In this document: piece after piece, positions 23,753 through 40,497 of the stretch
Layout of the letters: every line of letters begins with the position of its first letter
Numbering within the stretch: the stretch's first letter is position 1
Assembly: GCA_032358165.1 (NCBI GenBank)
Contig: JAALGY010000030.1
Location: 1,364,001-1,428,000 of the forward strand
Direction of reading: 5' to 3'
DNA from: Diplosphaera chodatii
Lineage: Eukaryota; Chlorophyta; Trebouxiophyceae; Prasiolales; Stichococcaceae
DNA: 64,000 nt
Position numbers and translations under genes: made by a program
The notes under the pieces: model-generated
Told to the model about the DNA's origin: nothing
The model's database searches: none
The model's input: the letters and a program-made list of their open reading frames with translations, nothing else

Positions 23753-26040
23753 TTAGGCGATGGTGCAGGTGCGGCCTGCCTGCTGCACCAGCCCATTTGC
23801 TGCATCCTCAGAGCAACCCTCGTCGGCCTTCAGGAGGAACTTGGCATGATGTTCGATGTGGTCGCCCACGAATGTCTGCGGTCATGGTGTGCTACGTCAG
23901 CCACGCTTACAGGCACTTGTGGCACAACTACGACTACCCTAGCAGGGCTGCCGTGTGTACCAGACATGGCAGCTCAGCACTTCGCCAAAACATGCAAGCG
24001 GTTCTCACTGCTCACCGCCACGAAGAAAGCCAGTGTATGGTCGTAGCCGTCCTGCCATCGCAGCTTCACATCCAGGTTCGGGTTTTTCGCTGCTGTGTTT
24101 GCAAACCGGTCTGGTGCCAGATCCTTGAGCCAGGCGTCACTGCTCAGATCGAGCAAGCAGTGCAAGGTGAGTGACCACAGCAGCGGACACTAGGGCTTGC
24201 ACATCGCATGTTTTGCTGCTGACGTGACTAGCTAGCAGGATGGCCCTGCTGCTTACCTGGTCCCCTGGTCGATCAGGATGCTCTTCTTGTGGCCGATGTA
24301 CTTGGCGGCACAGTCGGTTGCATCGTACTGTCGCCAGCGCTCAAAGTCGTTGCCCAGGTACTCCTTGAAGGCTGCGAACACCATGCTTGAGTCGTGCAGA
24401 CGAATCTCCACTTCCAGAAACTGGCAAAGGTGAGTGCTGCTCTCAAGGAGCGGCACCTTCTCATGGTGGTTTGATGACTACCTTTCTGTGCAAGGCTGGA
24501 CGTGGAAGGATTAGCGATGGGTGCAAAGGCAGACGCAGATTTGTAGTCTTCTGGGTTCTTGAGGGCTATCATCAGTGCCCCTGTAGACCAGACCCCACTC
24601 TGTCGCCATGCAGGCATACAAGCACACTTGGAAGCGTTGCAAGCAGTTATACTTGTCCAGCAGTTTGCTATAGGCAAGCAAGCTCACCATTGCCACCCAT
24701 GCTGTGCCCAAAGATGCTGGCATTGCTTGTGTCCAGATCCTTGAAGGACGGGTCATTGGCCAGTAGCTCCGGCAACTCCTTGCTGGTGTAAGTGTACATC
24801 TGGTAGCGCTTCCAGGGCTCTGCAGCAGCAGCAGCAGGGGGGTCCACATGCACAGATATTGCACAAACTGCACCTATTGCGGCGGCACATCATTGGGTAC
24901 CAGTGACGACCTCTGTGGTGCTTGTATGTGTATGTTGTGCATGCTGTGGATGCAAGCGTTGCTTGTATGCCGTGTAGCTCCTGCATGCTGCTTGCCCATG
25001 GCCGGCGACACCGCACCAGTCACAGCGTCCACGTAGAAGCCTGCGCCGACGCCCAGCGCCCACTCCTCCTCACCCGCGATGCCCAGCTGCGGTGGCGAGG
25101 TGTCTGGCACCACCAGCGCGATGCCCAGCTCTGACGCCTTGCGCTGTGCGTCTGCCTGCAACAAGCAGGTGTGCAGCCGGCAGGCACGCAGCATCAGTCT
25201 GGATGCCACAGCGGCAGCATGGCTGCATATGGTCGCATGTGTGCAAGCGCTGGTTCTGCATGGCAGCAGGGAGAAGCGGACGTGCCTTCTCTGTGAAGTT
25301 CTCGTCTGCAGCACACAAGTAAGTGTATGGGCAGGTGACCGTTTATACCATGGTCAAGCTGCAAGCAAAGGTGCAAGGTGTGCTTAATTCAGATGTGCAT
25401 ACATGGGCACCGTGTGCCTGCTTGCGAACCTGTGCATGTCAGGCAGCTGAGGAAGTACAGCACCTGATGGGCACAGTTACCATGGTCAAGGCCGGACATG
25501 CCACGATAGGACCAGTAGGTCAGTTTTGCAGGTAATGCAAGCGCTGCACCACGATGAGCATGTGCACCGGGACTTTGTGCTCCTCAGCAGCTGGCGGCCA
25601 GTAGACATAGAACTGCAGAGTCAAGCATCAGCAGCAGTAGTGACCAGGCGCACACCAACATGAACCGCACAACGATCATGCAGCTGATCTTTGGCATGTG
25701 TATGTCGCAGTGCGAAATCATGCCCAGCTCGCCTTCATGGGGCAGTTCAACGATGTGGAATCATGTTGGTACCGCTTATTCCAGCCGCCGAAGTGCTATA
25801 CATACAGATCACATAGAGTATTGATGATGCAGAGATCACATGTACGCCCGCGCTCTTCAATACTGTGACGTGCAGGTGCCGTAGGCTGTGTCATCAGCAG
25901 CACGGTGGATATCGCAAGACCATTTTGACCCATTTTGCATGGGTACTCAAGAATGTGCGGAGACATCGAGGTGGTGTTGTGCTGCACGGTTGACCGTGCA
26001 GTCGTCACACCTTGTGGCTTTCGACCTCCTCGAGCCCCAT
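23753..26040 (-). CDS. SFGH: S-formylglutathione hydrolase, copy A
   Basis: Hydrolyses S-formylglutathione to formate and glutathione in formaldehyde detoxification. Exons: 26040-26011, 25795-25733, 25612-25568, 25463-25430, 25305-25286, 25155-25017, 24819-24688, 24580-24482, 24371-24257, 24139-24016, 23875-23753 (924 nt, 307 aa). Alpha/beta-hydrolase of the esterase D family: [43 protein letters not shown], nucleophile Ser in IFGHSMGG, Asp in ILIDQG, His in GYDHTLAFF. Two introns start with GC rather than GT (25732 GCGAGC, 25285 GCACGT). Compared with copy B it has two extra introns, an altered segment before the His and a C-terminal extension of about 22 residues ([17 protein letters not shown]...). 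All three catalytic residues are retained. Confidence 0.93.
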
Positions 26041-26590
26041 CGTTACTAAATTGATCAAGCCTAAGCAGGAGCTAGCGTTCCGAGGTCAAACACTAGCCGC
26101 AGTGCAGCCTTTAGCAGTGGGCCGAGGTTGCATGCATGTGTCTGTCCATGTGATCTGTCCATGTCCGAGGAGCAGCATATGCTGTGCCGCCAAGCAGTTG
26201 CTCGGCGGGCAGGTGGGATCTCCTCAATCTCAGCGAGCACATTGTACAGGCGGATGGAAATGGCTCGTGTGACGACGTGCTGGGCTTGAACATCATGTCA
26301 TGAATGTTGTTGTGATGACACATGTATGTAGCAGGATTTGCTGCCACGGCGGCGGTCCAATTCGTACAGCACAACGCAAAGCAGATGAACCCCGCCGCCT
26401 CTGCTGCTTTGCTGTGCCCAGACCCTCATGCCGAGGGTTAGATGTTGCTGCAGGGTCGCGTCAACGCATGGTTTCTCAACAGCAGACCAGGACCTCGACA
26501 GCCTGCTGTCAGTAACTGCAGTGCATCATTTCCGCATGCTGGTCACAGCACCACATAATGATGTGGGCGTTTCAGGGCAACCCGAGTAGC
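26041..26590. other. Intergenic between the tandem hydrolases
   Basis: 550 bp between the start of copy A and the stop of copy B, both on the minus strand. It should hold the copy B 3' UTR and the copy A promoter. I saw no gene, TATA element or repeat. Confidence 0.5.
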
Positions 26591-28515
26591 TTAGGTCTTC
26601 AGATACTTTGCATGGTGGTCCAGATGATCTGCGACGAACGTGCTGACGAAGAAGTATGAATGGTCATACTCCTGCATACAGCACACCCACTGAGGTGAGA
26701 TTGATATACGTGACCTTGGGAAGTTGTGCATGCTGTGCAGTCCGCCTGTGTTGAGGCAGACATCTCAAGCACAGGTCAGACACGCACCTGCTGCATGCGC
26801 AGGTTGATGTCCAGCTTGCCATTGGATTTGGCAGCCGCAACTAGGCGGTCTGGCGTCAAGTCCTTCTCCAGAAAATCGTCACTGGAGCCCTGAGTGCATA
26901 ACCAGAAGTGTCAGACATATGGATGCCCTCCTATGATGCCAGCTGCAGCCTCTGCATGTCCTCACTGGCCTCCAACAGGGCTGACAAACAAGAGTGAATC
27001 TGCAAGCGAGCTCCCATACTGGCAGGCAAGTTGCAGCATTCAGAGCTTCAGAGATCAGCCCATTGGCATGCAGAACATCAGCTTTACCTGGTCAATGAGG
27101 ATGGGCGGCAGCTTGGGGCCATCATACGACTTGGCCAGCTCTGTTGCATCGTACTGTGACCATGAGTCCTTGGTTTCCCCCAAATATGCGTTGAACGCTG
27201 TAATTGACGGAGGAATGCATGTGTTTGATATCTGTTTTGCGCAGGTGTCGAATCACTGCTTGTGCAAGGTTTGTGCACACGGAAGCAGGGCCACCCCACA
27301 CAGGACATAGCCTGAACCTTTCTGGCCAATTGGCGCAGCGCTGGGATTGCAGATGGGCGCCAAAGCGCTGATGGACTTGTACACCGTTGGGTTCCTCAAC
27401 CCCAGGATGAGGGCGCCTGCGTTCAAACAGGAATGTCAGCATGGCAACATGCCATCGTCATGAGGTACATGGACAGGACCGTGGCCATATGCCAGATGGC
27501 TCAGCCATCTCAGCTTCACAGCACAGCAGACGCAGGTCTCACCATGACCACCCATTGAGTGCCCAAAGATGCTGCTGTTCTGGGTGTCCAGGCTGCTGAA
27601 TGCCCCGTCGCTGGCCAGCAGCCCAGGAAGCTCGTCCTTCACATAGCTCCACATGCGGTAGTTCTTCCACTTGTCTGTCTGCAGGCCAGCAGGGGTGCCA
27701 TTTCATGTATGCCGGTGTCCTGTCTGGTCGCGTGTACAGCCTTCTGCTATCACCTCCGCCCAGCGTGATACAGAATCAATGTGTCTCCTGGCTGCGTACC
27801 GTAGCGTCCATGTAAAAGCCAGCCGACAGTCCCAACTCTGATGTATCTGACTCCCCATCGACGCCGAGGCCTCTCGGTGATGTGTCTGGCACCACCAGTG
27901 CAATGCCGTGCTCAGCTGCCTTGCGCTGCGCACCGGCCTGCATATGCACACTATGGTCATGCATGAAGTCGCGTCTTACAGGTTCACACTCTCTGCTATC
28001 ATCTGGACCCACAAACACTGCAGATGCAGCGAACCTTCTGCGTGAAGTTCTCATCGGTGCACGTCAGGCCGCTGAGGTAGTACAGCACAGGCACCTTGCC
28101 CTTCTCTGCTTGTGGTGGAAAGTACACGAAGAACCTACAAGCATGCTTCCGTTGAAATACAATCATATTTCAGGGTTGAGTTCCCGTGTAGGCACGTGCT
28201 CTGCAACTATGCGCTGTTGCGGTGATCATCGCACTTCATGTCGCAGCCCAGCTCCTTGGAGGAATGCTGGAACCGCTTGTTCCAGCCGCCAAACGCCTGC
28301 GATCGAGAGCCGCACACTAAGTTGCATTGCACTGCGGCAGATCTTTTATACTGCAAGAAGGATACAATGCATGGGACACGGCACACAGATGATCGAAAAG
28401 GTGCTAGGAGGTCATGCCATGCAGCACACAGCCTGATGAGGAACACTGCCCGGTTGCACTTCTGCTATGTGTGCATCATGCCACTTGCCTTGTTGCTCTG
28501 AAGCGTTTTGGCCAT
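26591..28515 (-). CDS. SFGH: S-formylglutathione hydrolase, copy B
   Basis: Same reaction as copy A. Exons: 28515-28489, 28296-28235, 28134-28035, 27937-27800, 27678-27543, 27416-27318, 27197-27088, 26889-26788, 26671-26591 (855 nt, 284 aa, the standard size). It starts [17 protein letters not shown], as is usual for the family. Catalytic Ser is in IFGHSMGG, Asp in PILIDQG, His in [16 protein letters not shown] is conserved. It is closer to the textbook sequence than copy A and ends AKYLKT without an extension. The first intron starts GCAAGT (28488), a GC-AG donor that exactly preserves the reading frame. The two copies are head-to-tail with 550 bp between them, so one arose by tandem duplication. 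Confidence 0.95.
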
Positions 28516-28781
28516 TGTGGCGCAGCTGCGGACTACAAATCTGACAGGTGCCAAGTGTAGAGTGCGAGCGATGGTCAGCATGCGTGATCAAGTGTTGCAA
28601 GCGAATGTGTGAAATGCGTCACCTTCCAGCTGGTGCATGCACATGACGTTACTGAACCCTCCAACTTGACAAGATTTCGGCATGTCCTTGTACTTCGTTT
28701 CAACTGGGCTATTCCAGCTGCTCAAGATTCTGACAGCATATGAGCGGCTACAACGTACATCCCGTCGCCAGAGCTGTCAGG

Positions 28782-31700
28782 TCAGAGTGCACCATTACTT
28801 TGCTCCGGCGTGCGCGGCGTCTTCCGCTTCAGTGGGCTGCACAAACAGGAGGTCACAGGTTTTTGGGCGTCAATATGTGACACCGAAGGCGACATGGCAA
28901 TAGCAGGCAGGCTCACGGCATCTGTAGCGAGCACGTTGTGGTGGTAACAAGCATGCATGGTATCCCCAGATGTACACCTGAGCGCTGCGCCGCTGAAGTA
29001 GCTGCTGAGGCGGCCAGAGGCGGCCAGGCACAGGCCCAGGAACGGCGGGCTGGGCTTCCGCGGGCGCGACTTGAACTCGGGATGGAATTGCGTGCCCACG
29101 AAGAATGGGTGGTCTGACAGCTCCACTATCTCCATTCGCTCCCCCTGCAGAGGTGCACACCACAACCATGCTCAGTTTGCGAAAGCTCTGCACTAAAACA
29201 CAGTGTTTTGTGACGCTCACATCGTGGCGCCACCGAAACGATAAACGGGAAAAAGAAAGTGTGCATACGAGGGATTCGAGTCTCCACTGACGAAGAAGCT
29301 TTTTCCAAGCGCACCGTCTCATCTTTGCCTACAAAACGCAGGCCGTGCTGCTCTAGCTGCTCTACCAGGTCCGGATTGACCTCATATCTGTGCCGATGTC
29401 GCTCATCGATATACTGCTCACGCTGCAGCACAAGGGAGATGTCAAGTGGCCATACGCAAGGTGCCAACGGCCACTGCTGTACCATTCCCATGGCTGCAAG
29501 TGGAGTGCACCTGGTACAGCTTGGCTGTGGTGCAGTCGACAGTCTGCAGCAGGGTGCGGCGGGAGCCAAGGCGCATGGTGCCACCCATGTGCGTCCGGCT
29601 GCCCTCCGGCATGAAGACCACTGCAGGGTGTGGTGTCGCCTATGGGCATGCATCGCACAACATAAGCACACTCCACAGCATCTGCAGCACCTGGGCAGAT
29701 GTACGCTACACTTTGCATCAGCCTTGTATGCTCCTTCGCGCACAACAGGCGCAGTCGTGCAAGTCAGAGAACTGTAACATACCGACTCGAACTCCGTGGA
29801 GTTGGCGTCTTCAAGGCCCACCACATTGCGTGCAAACTCTACGACCGCCAGCTGCATGCCAAGGCAGATGCCCAGGTAGGGCACCTTTGCTGTGCGGGCA
29901 TACGATGCAGCAGCAATTTTCCCCTCGACGCCTCTCTGGCCGAAGCCGCCTGTACGTGCGAAGCCAAGTATGCTTTCTCTTCAGAATCGTGACGTGCTCA
30001 ATGCCTTCAGCTACTGCATCGCTGATAGGCACTGCGCCCGCTCAGCTGACATGGCATAAAGTCGTGAACATGCACCATGCGGGGTAGCCTACCTGGCACC
30101 AGCACGCCGTGTGCACCCCGCAGCTTTTCCCACGCTGCATCGTGTGCTGCAGGATCTGCTGACTTTGCTGCCTGCTCCAGCTGCCCAGCATCGACCCAGT
30201 CGATCTGCAGCTTGCGGCTGCATGCCAAGCAAGCGTGCTGCAGTGCACGCACCCTATGCTCAGTCTTGTGCGGGAATGCAGGTTGCAAGCTGGCAAGGCC
30301 GTGGCGATGGTGCGAAATTCGCCAGGAACTGGCAATCGAACCTGAAGTGCTTTGATGACGGACAGGTAGGCATCTGAAAGTCCCGTGTACTTGCCCACCA
30401 TCGCAATGCGGAGCACCTGTGAGCAGCATGTGAACTGTTGAAGCATGGCCTCCACGAATCATCAGCTGACACACAACAGCATCCCATGCCATCAATCAGC
30501 AGCTGGCTCTGTCAGTGGGGCGGCAGCAGAATGTATCATAATCACCTCTGTGAGGCCATCCCAGCGATCTGCCAGGTTGTCCTTCCACTCCACCAGGTTT
30601 AATGGCCCAACCTTTGTGATTTGCAGGTGCTCACAGATGGTCTCGTGCGCCTGCTGCTGAGCCATCACCAGAGGCACCTGCAGTAGCAGAACATGCTCAG
30701 CCTTAGTGGAATACAACACAGCCAAACGTATGCCCCCCAGGTAACATAGGGGCATGCCACCACTCACAAACTCACCTGCCAGATGTTGGACACATCGTGC
30801 AGCGTCAGCACGTGGTGTGGCGGAACTTGGCAAAACAGCGCCTGCGCACAGATGCCAAAAATCATCGTCACACATGTCATCGCACCCAGACCCCTCCACT
30901 TGGCACTAGCAGAAAATAAACAACTCTGATCCAGCCAGAACGCTTGAACATACCAGCTTCTCCCGCACTGCGGGCTCGAGGGGGTCTGTGCTGCGGCACG
31001 CCAGCAGCGTGGGGTTCAAGCCCAGCGAGCGCAGCACCGCCACGCTGTGCTGTGTCGGCTTGGTTTTCTGTTCGCCGACCACGCCCAGGACGGGCACCAG
31101 GCTCACGTGCACCACACTGAAGTTTGCTGCGCCCACCTTGAACTGAAACTGCCGTAGAGCCTGTGGGCAAGAACAAAGCGCCATGCCCAAGGTGCTGTGA
31201 ACTTGTCATGGTCAGACTCAGAACTCTTCCATGTCCACTGGTCACAGGCCAGCGGCCAGGGACAACATCAAAGGGTGACCTATTCCTACCTCGACGAAGG
31301 GCATGGACTCGATGTCGCCCACAGTTCCGCCCAGCTCAATGACACAGACATCAGGACTCCCGGGGCGGCCGTCTACCGGCTCATGCGCCACCCGCTCAAT
31401 CCAATCCTGTGAAACAGACGCACTGGCTGCATGATGCTCAGTGTGAAGCCGTGCTTGCTGGCACACCTCAGCAGTCTTCACCAGCAGAGGGGTGGCAGGC
31501 GGGGCGCACCTGGATGGCGTCTGTGATGTGTGGCACCACCTGCACTGTCTTCCCTAGGTAGTCGCCTCGCCGCTCCCGCTCAATCACTGACTGCACGGAT
31601 GGTAGTGTGCAGGATGGTGGGCGCTGATACTCTTGTGTATCTGCAAATGATAGCATGGATGTCACGCATGAGGACGAGAGTTGCTTGCCTGGTAGATCTT

Positions 31701-32223
31701 GCCGGTCGTGATGTTGTTGTCCTTAGCCAGCGTGATGTCCAGGAAGCGCTCATAGTTGCCCAAGTCCAGATCCGCCTGTAGCCAAGTTGGTAGATGGTCA
31801 AAACTCCCTTAAATTTGTCATTTAGTCAATCGAGCACAGATTGTTCTGCTTATACACACACGCACCTCGCCGCCGTCGTCCAGCACAAACACCTCCCCAT
31901 GCTCAAAGGGCGACATCGTGCCGGCATCGGTGTTCAAGTACGGGTCTGCGCACAGATGGTGATGTTGCCACCGCCTTCTAAAAGCGTATGCAGCGGCGAG
32001 TAATGGACAGCTTGCGACCAAAGGCGCTTGCCAGATGAGTGCGAGGCTGACATGCGCTGATGCAGACGCAGCAGCCGAGGTCGCCAGCAGCGTCTTCGTA
32101 CCCACCGATCTTGATCGAGGTGACGCGCAGGCCCCGTGCCTGCAGCAGGACGCCCATGCTGCTGGCTGTGACTCCTTTGCCCAGGCCGCTGACCACGCCT
32201 CCGGTGACCAGTACATACTTCAT
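28782..32223 (-). CDS. CTPS: CTP synthase
   Basis: Makes CTP from UTP, ATP and glutamine; the last step of pyrimidine nucleotide synthesis. ATG at 32223-32221. Exon 1 is 32223-32106 ([18 protein letters not shown]-loop region) and exon 2 is 31945-31866 ([20 protein letters not shown]). Then come [25 protein letters not shown] and [19 protein letters not shown]. The synthetase domain runs to about 30870. The glutamine amidotransferase domain follows, with the nucleophile Cys in [19 protein letters not shown] (about 29800-29880) and His/Glu in [12 protein letters not shown] (about 29070-29110). The last exon gives [17 protein letters not shown] before TGA at 28784-28782. I did not settle every internal junction. 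It is divergent from MCM7 with 325 bp between starts. Confidence 0.95.
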
Positions 32224-32548
32224 GCTGGGGGCTGCCGCCGCCGCTTGCGCCGCAGTGTGCACCTTCAGGGGCTGCCTGCCTTGCGAATGCTACGCCACCA
32301 CGCACATCTGCAATCCTTTACTGACCATCGGCACTTTACAGCAGCCAAAGGCGTGGTTGACCGCCCCTGAGCTCGAACTCAAAACCTTGCTGGGAACTAT
32401 AGCCCCCCTGTCAGTGCTTTTGAATTTCCGGTTGACATGCACTCAATAATTGCTTCTTGCTCCAAGCGCCGGAGGTCACAAGCGTAGCCGAGACGGCAGT
32501 GATCCCAGATGAGACCATAGAGGATCAGTCTAGGTAGCGGTCGCCGTC
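32224..32548. promoter_or_regulatory. Divergent promoter region CTP synthase / MCM7
   Basis: 325 bp between two divergent ATGs, so both promoters must sit here or inside the genes. I looked for an E2F site (TTTSSCGC) on both strands and found none; there is also no clear TATA box. The only AT-richer patch is around 32425-32455. Confidence 0.5.
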
Positions 32549-38347
<5,799 letters not shown>

Positions 38348-40497
38348 AGCAACCGTGGATCCGTGGCGCCGCCGGCAGCGGCCCTGCGGGCAGCTGCTCT
38401 TCCTAAGCAACCGCGCATGGTCGTACAGCCATGCATGGTGGCTTGCATGGGTACACATACAGTCTGGCTGCTTCGTGGTTGGCAAAACCGTTTACCGTAT
38501 TGCTCGTGTTTTGACACTCAATGGAAGGCTATCTGTGACCAACACTGCAATGCTACATGTTCAGAGGGACGCTGCATACCAACAGTTGCGGTATGGATGC
38601 CACCTGCCCTGATCTGCCATTCGTGCAGCATCTGCATGGCTGCAGACAGAAACACTCTCCAAGTGATCCTGTTGGCAAGCCGACTCTTCGCGTCTCCAAC
38701 GGCTCGAAGTAATGCTTGATGTCAGTACGTCCCTCGTCCACCGCGAGCAACGGTTCGGCTGCCGAGTTTACTTTGTAGGTTTCAGCTGACGACTTGTGAT
38801 CAGCATAAAAGTGATGACGTCACTCAGTAAATTTCCGCCGTTTGCTGTTGCGCAGGGCGTCTGATGATATGCTGAACGGGTGTCTACTTTCATGGCATCT
38901 CAAGTTGTAAGATGAAAGCTTTGTTGGCAGTTGCCAGCGTTTGCACTTTGGCAACTGAAGCGCCATTGAGATTCTGGATAAAAACTAAGATTTTGGCGGC
39001 GGATCTCTGTTGGATCTGAGATTCAAACTGACTGCTCGCGGCGACTCAGTTCGCGGGGCTTGAAGCGCGGATATTTTTGGATGCAAGTCTCCTGTCTGCC
39101 AGACACATGCTTCATTGCCACTTTTCAAGGCGCCTCTGGCCGGCTGTCGTGCGCCTCGCAGCGCGGCTGCCGACCAGGCCCGCAGCCTTTGCTGGTTGTC
39201 GCTGAAGGAAGCCTTCCACACACGCCGACCTGCGCCGCAGCAACCGAGCGCCCGCGAGGCTGGTGCTTCACGTCTGTCTGCGCTGAGCCGTCCGCGAGGC
39301 TATCCGGTGCCACCCTGAGGTGTGTACGCCATGCATGCCGCCTCTGCCCGGCTCAGTCGCTGCCTGTGCCCTGCACCACCCACCCAGCGTGATCCCGGTG
39401 CTGCCGCCTCCCCTTACCGCCGGTCGTTGCCCAGCAAACTTCTAGCGTGCATCACTGTGGCGACGGCGGTCCGAGCATGCTGCTGTGTGCGGTGACAGCT
39501 CGTTTGACGCTCAAATTCGAGCTGATCCCTGACGAGGCCGCGCCTGTGTTGATCCAGAAGAGACGCGGGAGGGGCCGCTCGCAGTCGCTACGTGAACCAA
39601 CGGAGAGTCGAATCCGGCCAAGTCGGCGGTCACACGGCCAGGTGCGCACGCTGGGCCGGCTCTCTTACCTCTGACTCAAAGCTTCGATGCCGTCTATCGC
39701 CGCGGGGCGTGCGGTGCGGCAAACCACAGCCCGCGCATCCCAGCCGCCGAACAGGCTCACACCCTAGAGCAGCATGCGTTGGGGCCGTCGATCCGCCCCC
39801 GCCTTGGCCCTGATCGGTGGGGTTTGCTGCATGGTCTGTCTGGAGCACACCTTGGGCAGCGGTTTTACGGCGTGCGTGGCGGGCCATCGATGCCGCACCT
39901 CGGCAGGCTGGTGCTTTGCATGCAACACTCGCCACTCCGATGAGCTGCGGCATTAGAGGCGGTCCCGCCAGGCCGGAGACACGCCTCAGATATTTGCAAG
40001 GCTGAGTTGAGTCCGGTGTCTGCGGAGCACCTTTTTGGCGCCTGCGTCCAGCGCGCCGCGCCACAGCCCGCGGCATCCTGCAGCTTGTTCCGTGCCTGCA
40101 TAGTGCGGCCGTTCGTGCGGCGCCGATCATTGCCAGGGGCCCACCTACCTGGCGTGCTTGTGAGACCTTCCGGGCCAACTCCTGGCAACAACTGCAGCAA
40201 CCTGGCGCCCGCAACAGGCCGCCCGATCCAGCGCGCGCTCGCATGCGCTGTGTTACATACACACAAGCATTCCGCGCGAACAGGCGGTCCGTGCGTTGCC
40301 CTCTTGGCCCGCGTCTAGCACTCAAACTTTTTTGATTGGCCCAGCGCAATGGCCTGATCGGCATGCATGCTGCTTTTGACGGCACACCGACGCCACAGCC
40401 CCGGCAAACGGTGCTGCAACATGTTTGCCGGCGCCTGGCGCGGAGCCCCGAGGTGTTACGACCTGCCGTGCAGGTGGCGAGGTGGCACCCTCGGACG
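38348..40497. promoter_or_regulatory. 2.15-kb region upstream of cyclin D
   Basis: The largest gap in the window. The first part (to about 39000) is moderately AT-rich; 39050-40320 is strongly GC-rich. It holds an exact E2F-type site TTTGGCGC at 40034-40041 and a near match TTTGGCGG at 38992-38999. Long open frames cross it, including one of 336 codons on the minus strand (39630-40640), but none shows family resemblance. I take it as the MCM7 3' end plus the cyclin D promoter and a long 5' leader. Confidence 0.5.
40034..40041 (+). promoter_or_regulatory. E2F/DP-type binding site
   Basis: TTTGGCGC exactly fits the E2F consensus TTTSSCGC. It lies about 460 bp before the cyclin D start codon. 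G1/S genes in plants and algae are commonly under E2F/Rb control, so the site is well placed, but function is inferred. Confidence 0.45.

Noticed and set aside
32360..32400. GAGCTCGAACTCA, resembling a tRNA T-arm
   Set aside because: The arms around it do not pair as a cloverleaf and no A-box is at the right distance on either strand.
39500..39540. TTCGAGCTGATCC-like T-arm string
   Set aside because: No acceptor-stem or D-arm pairing could be built around it.
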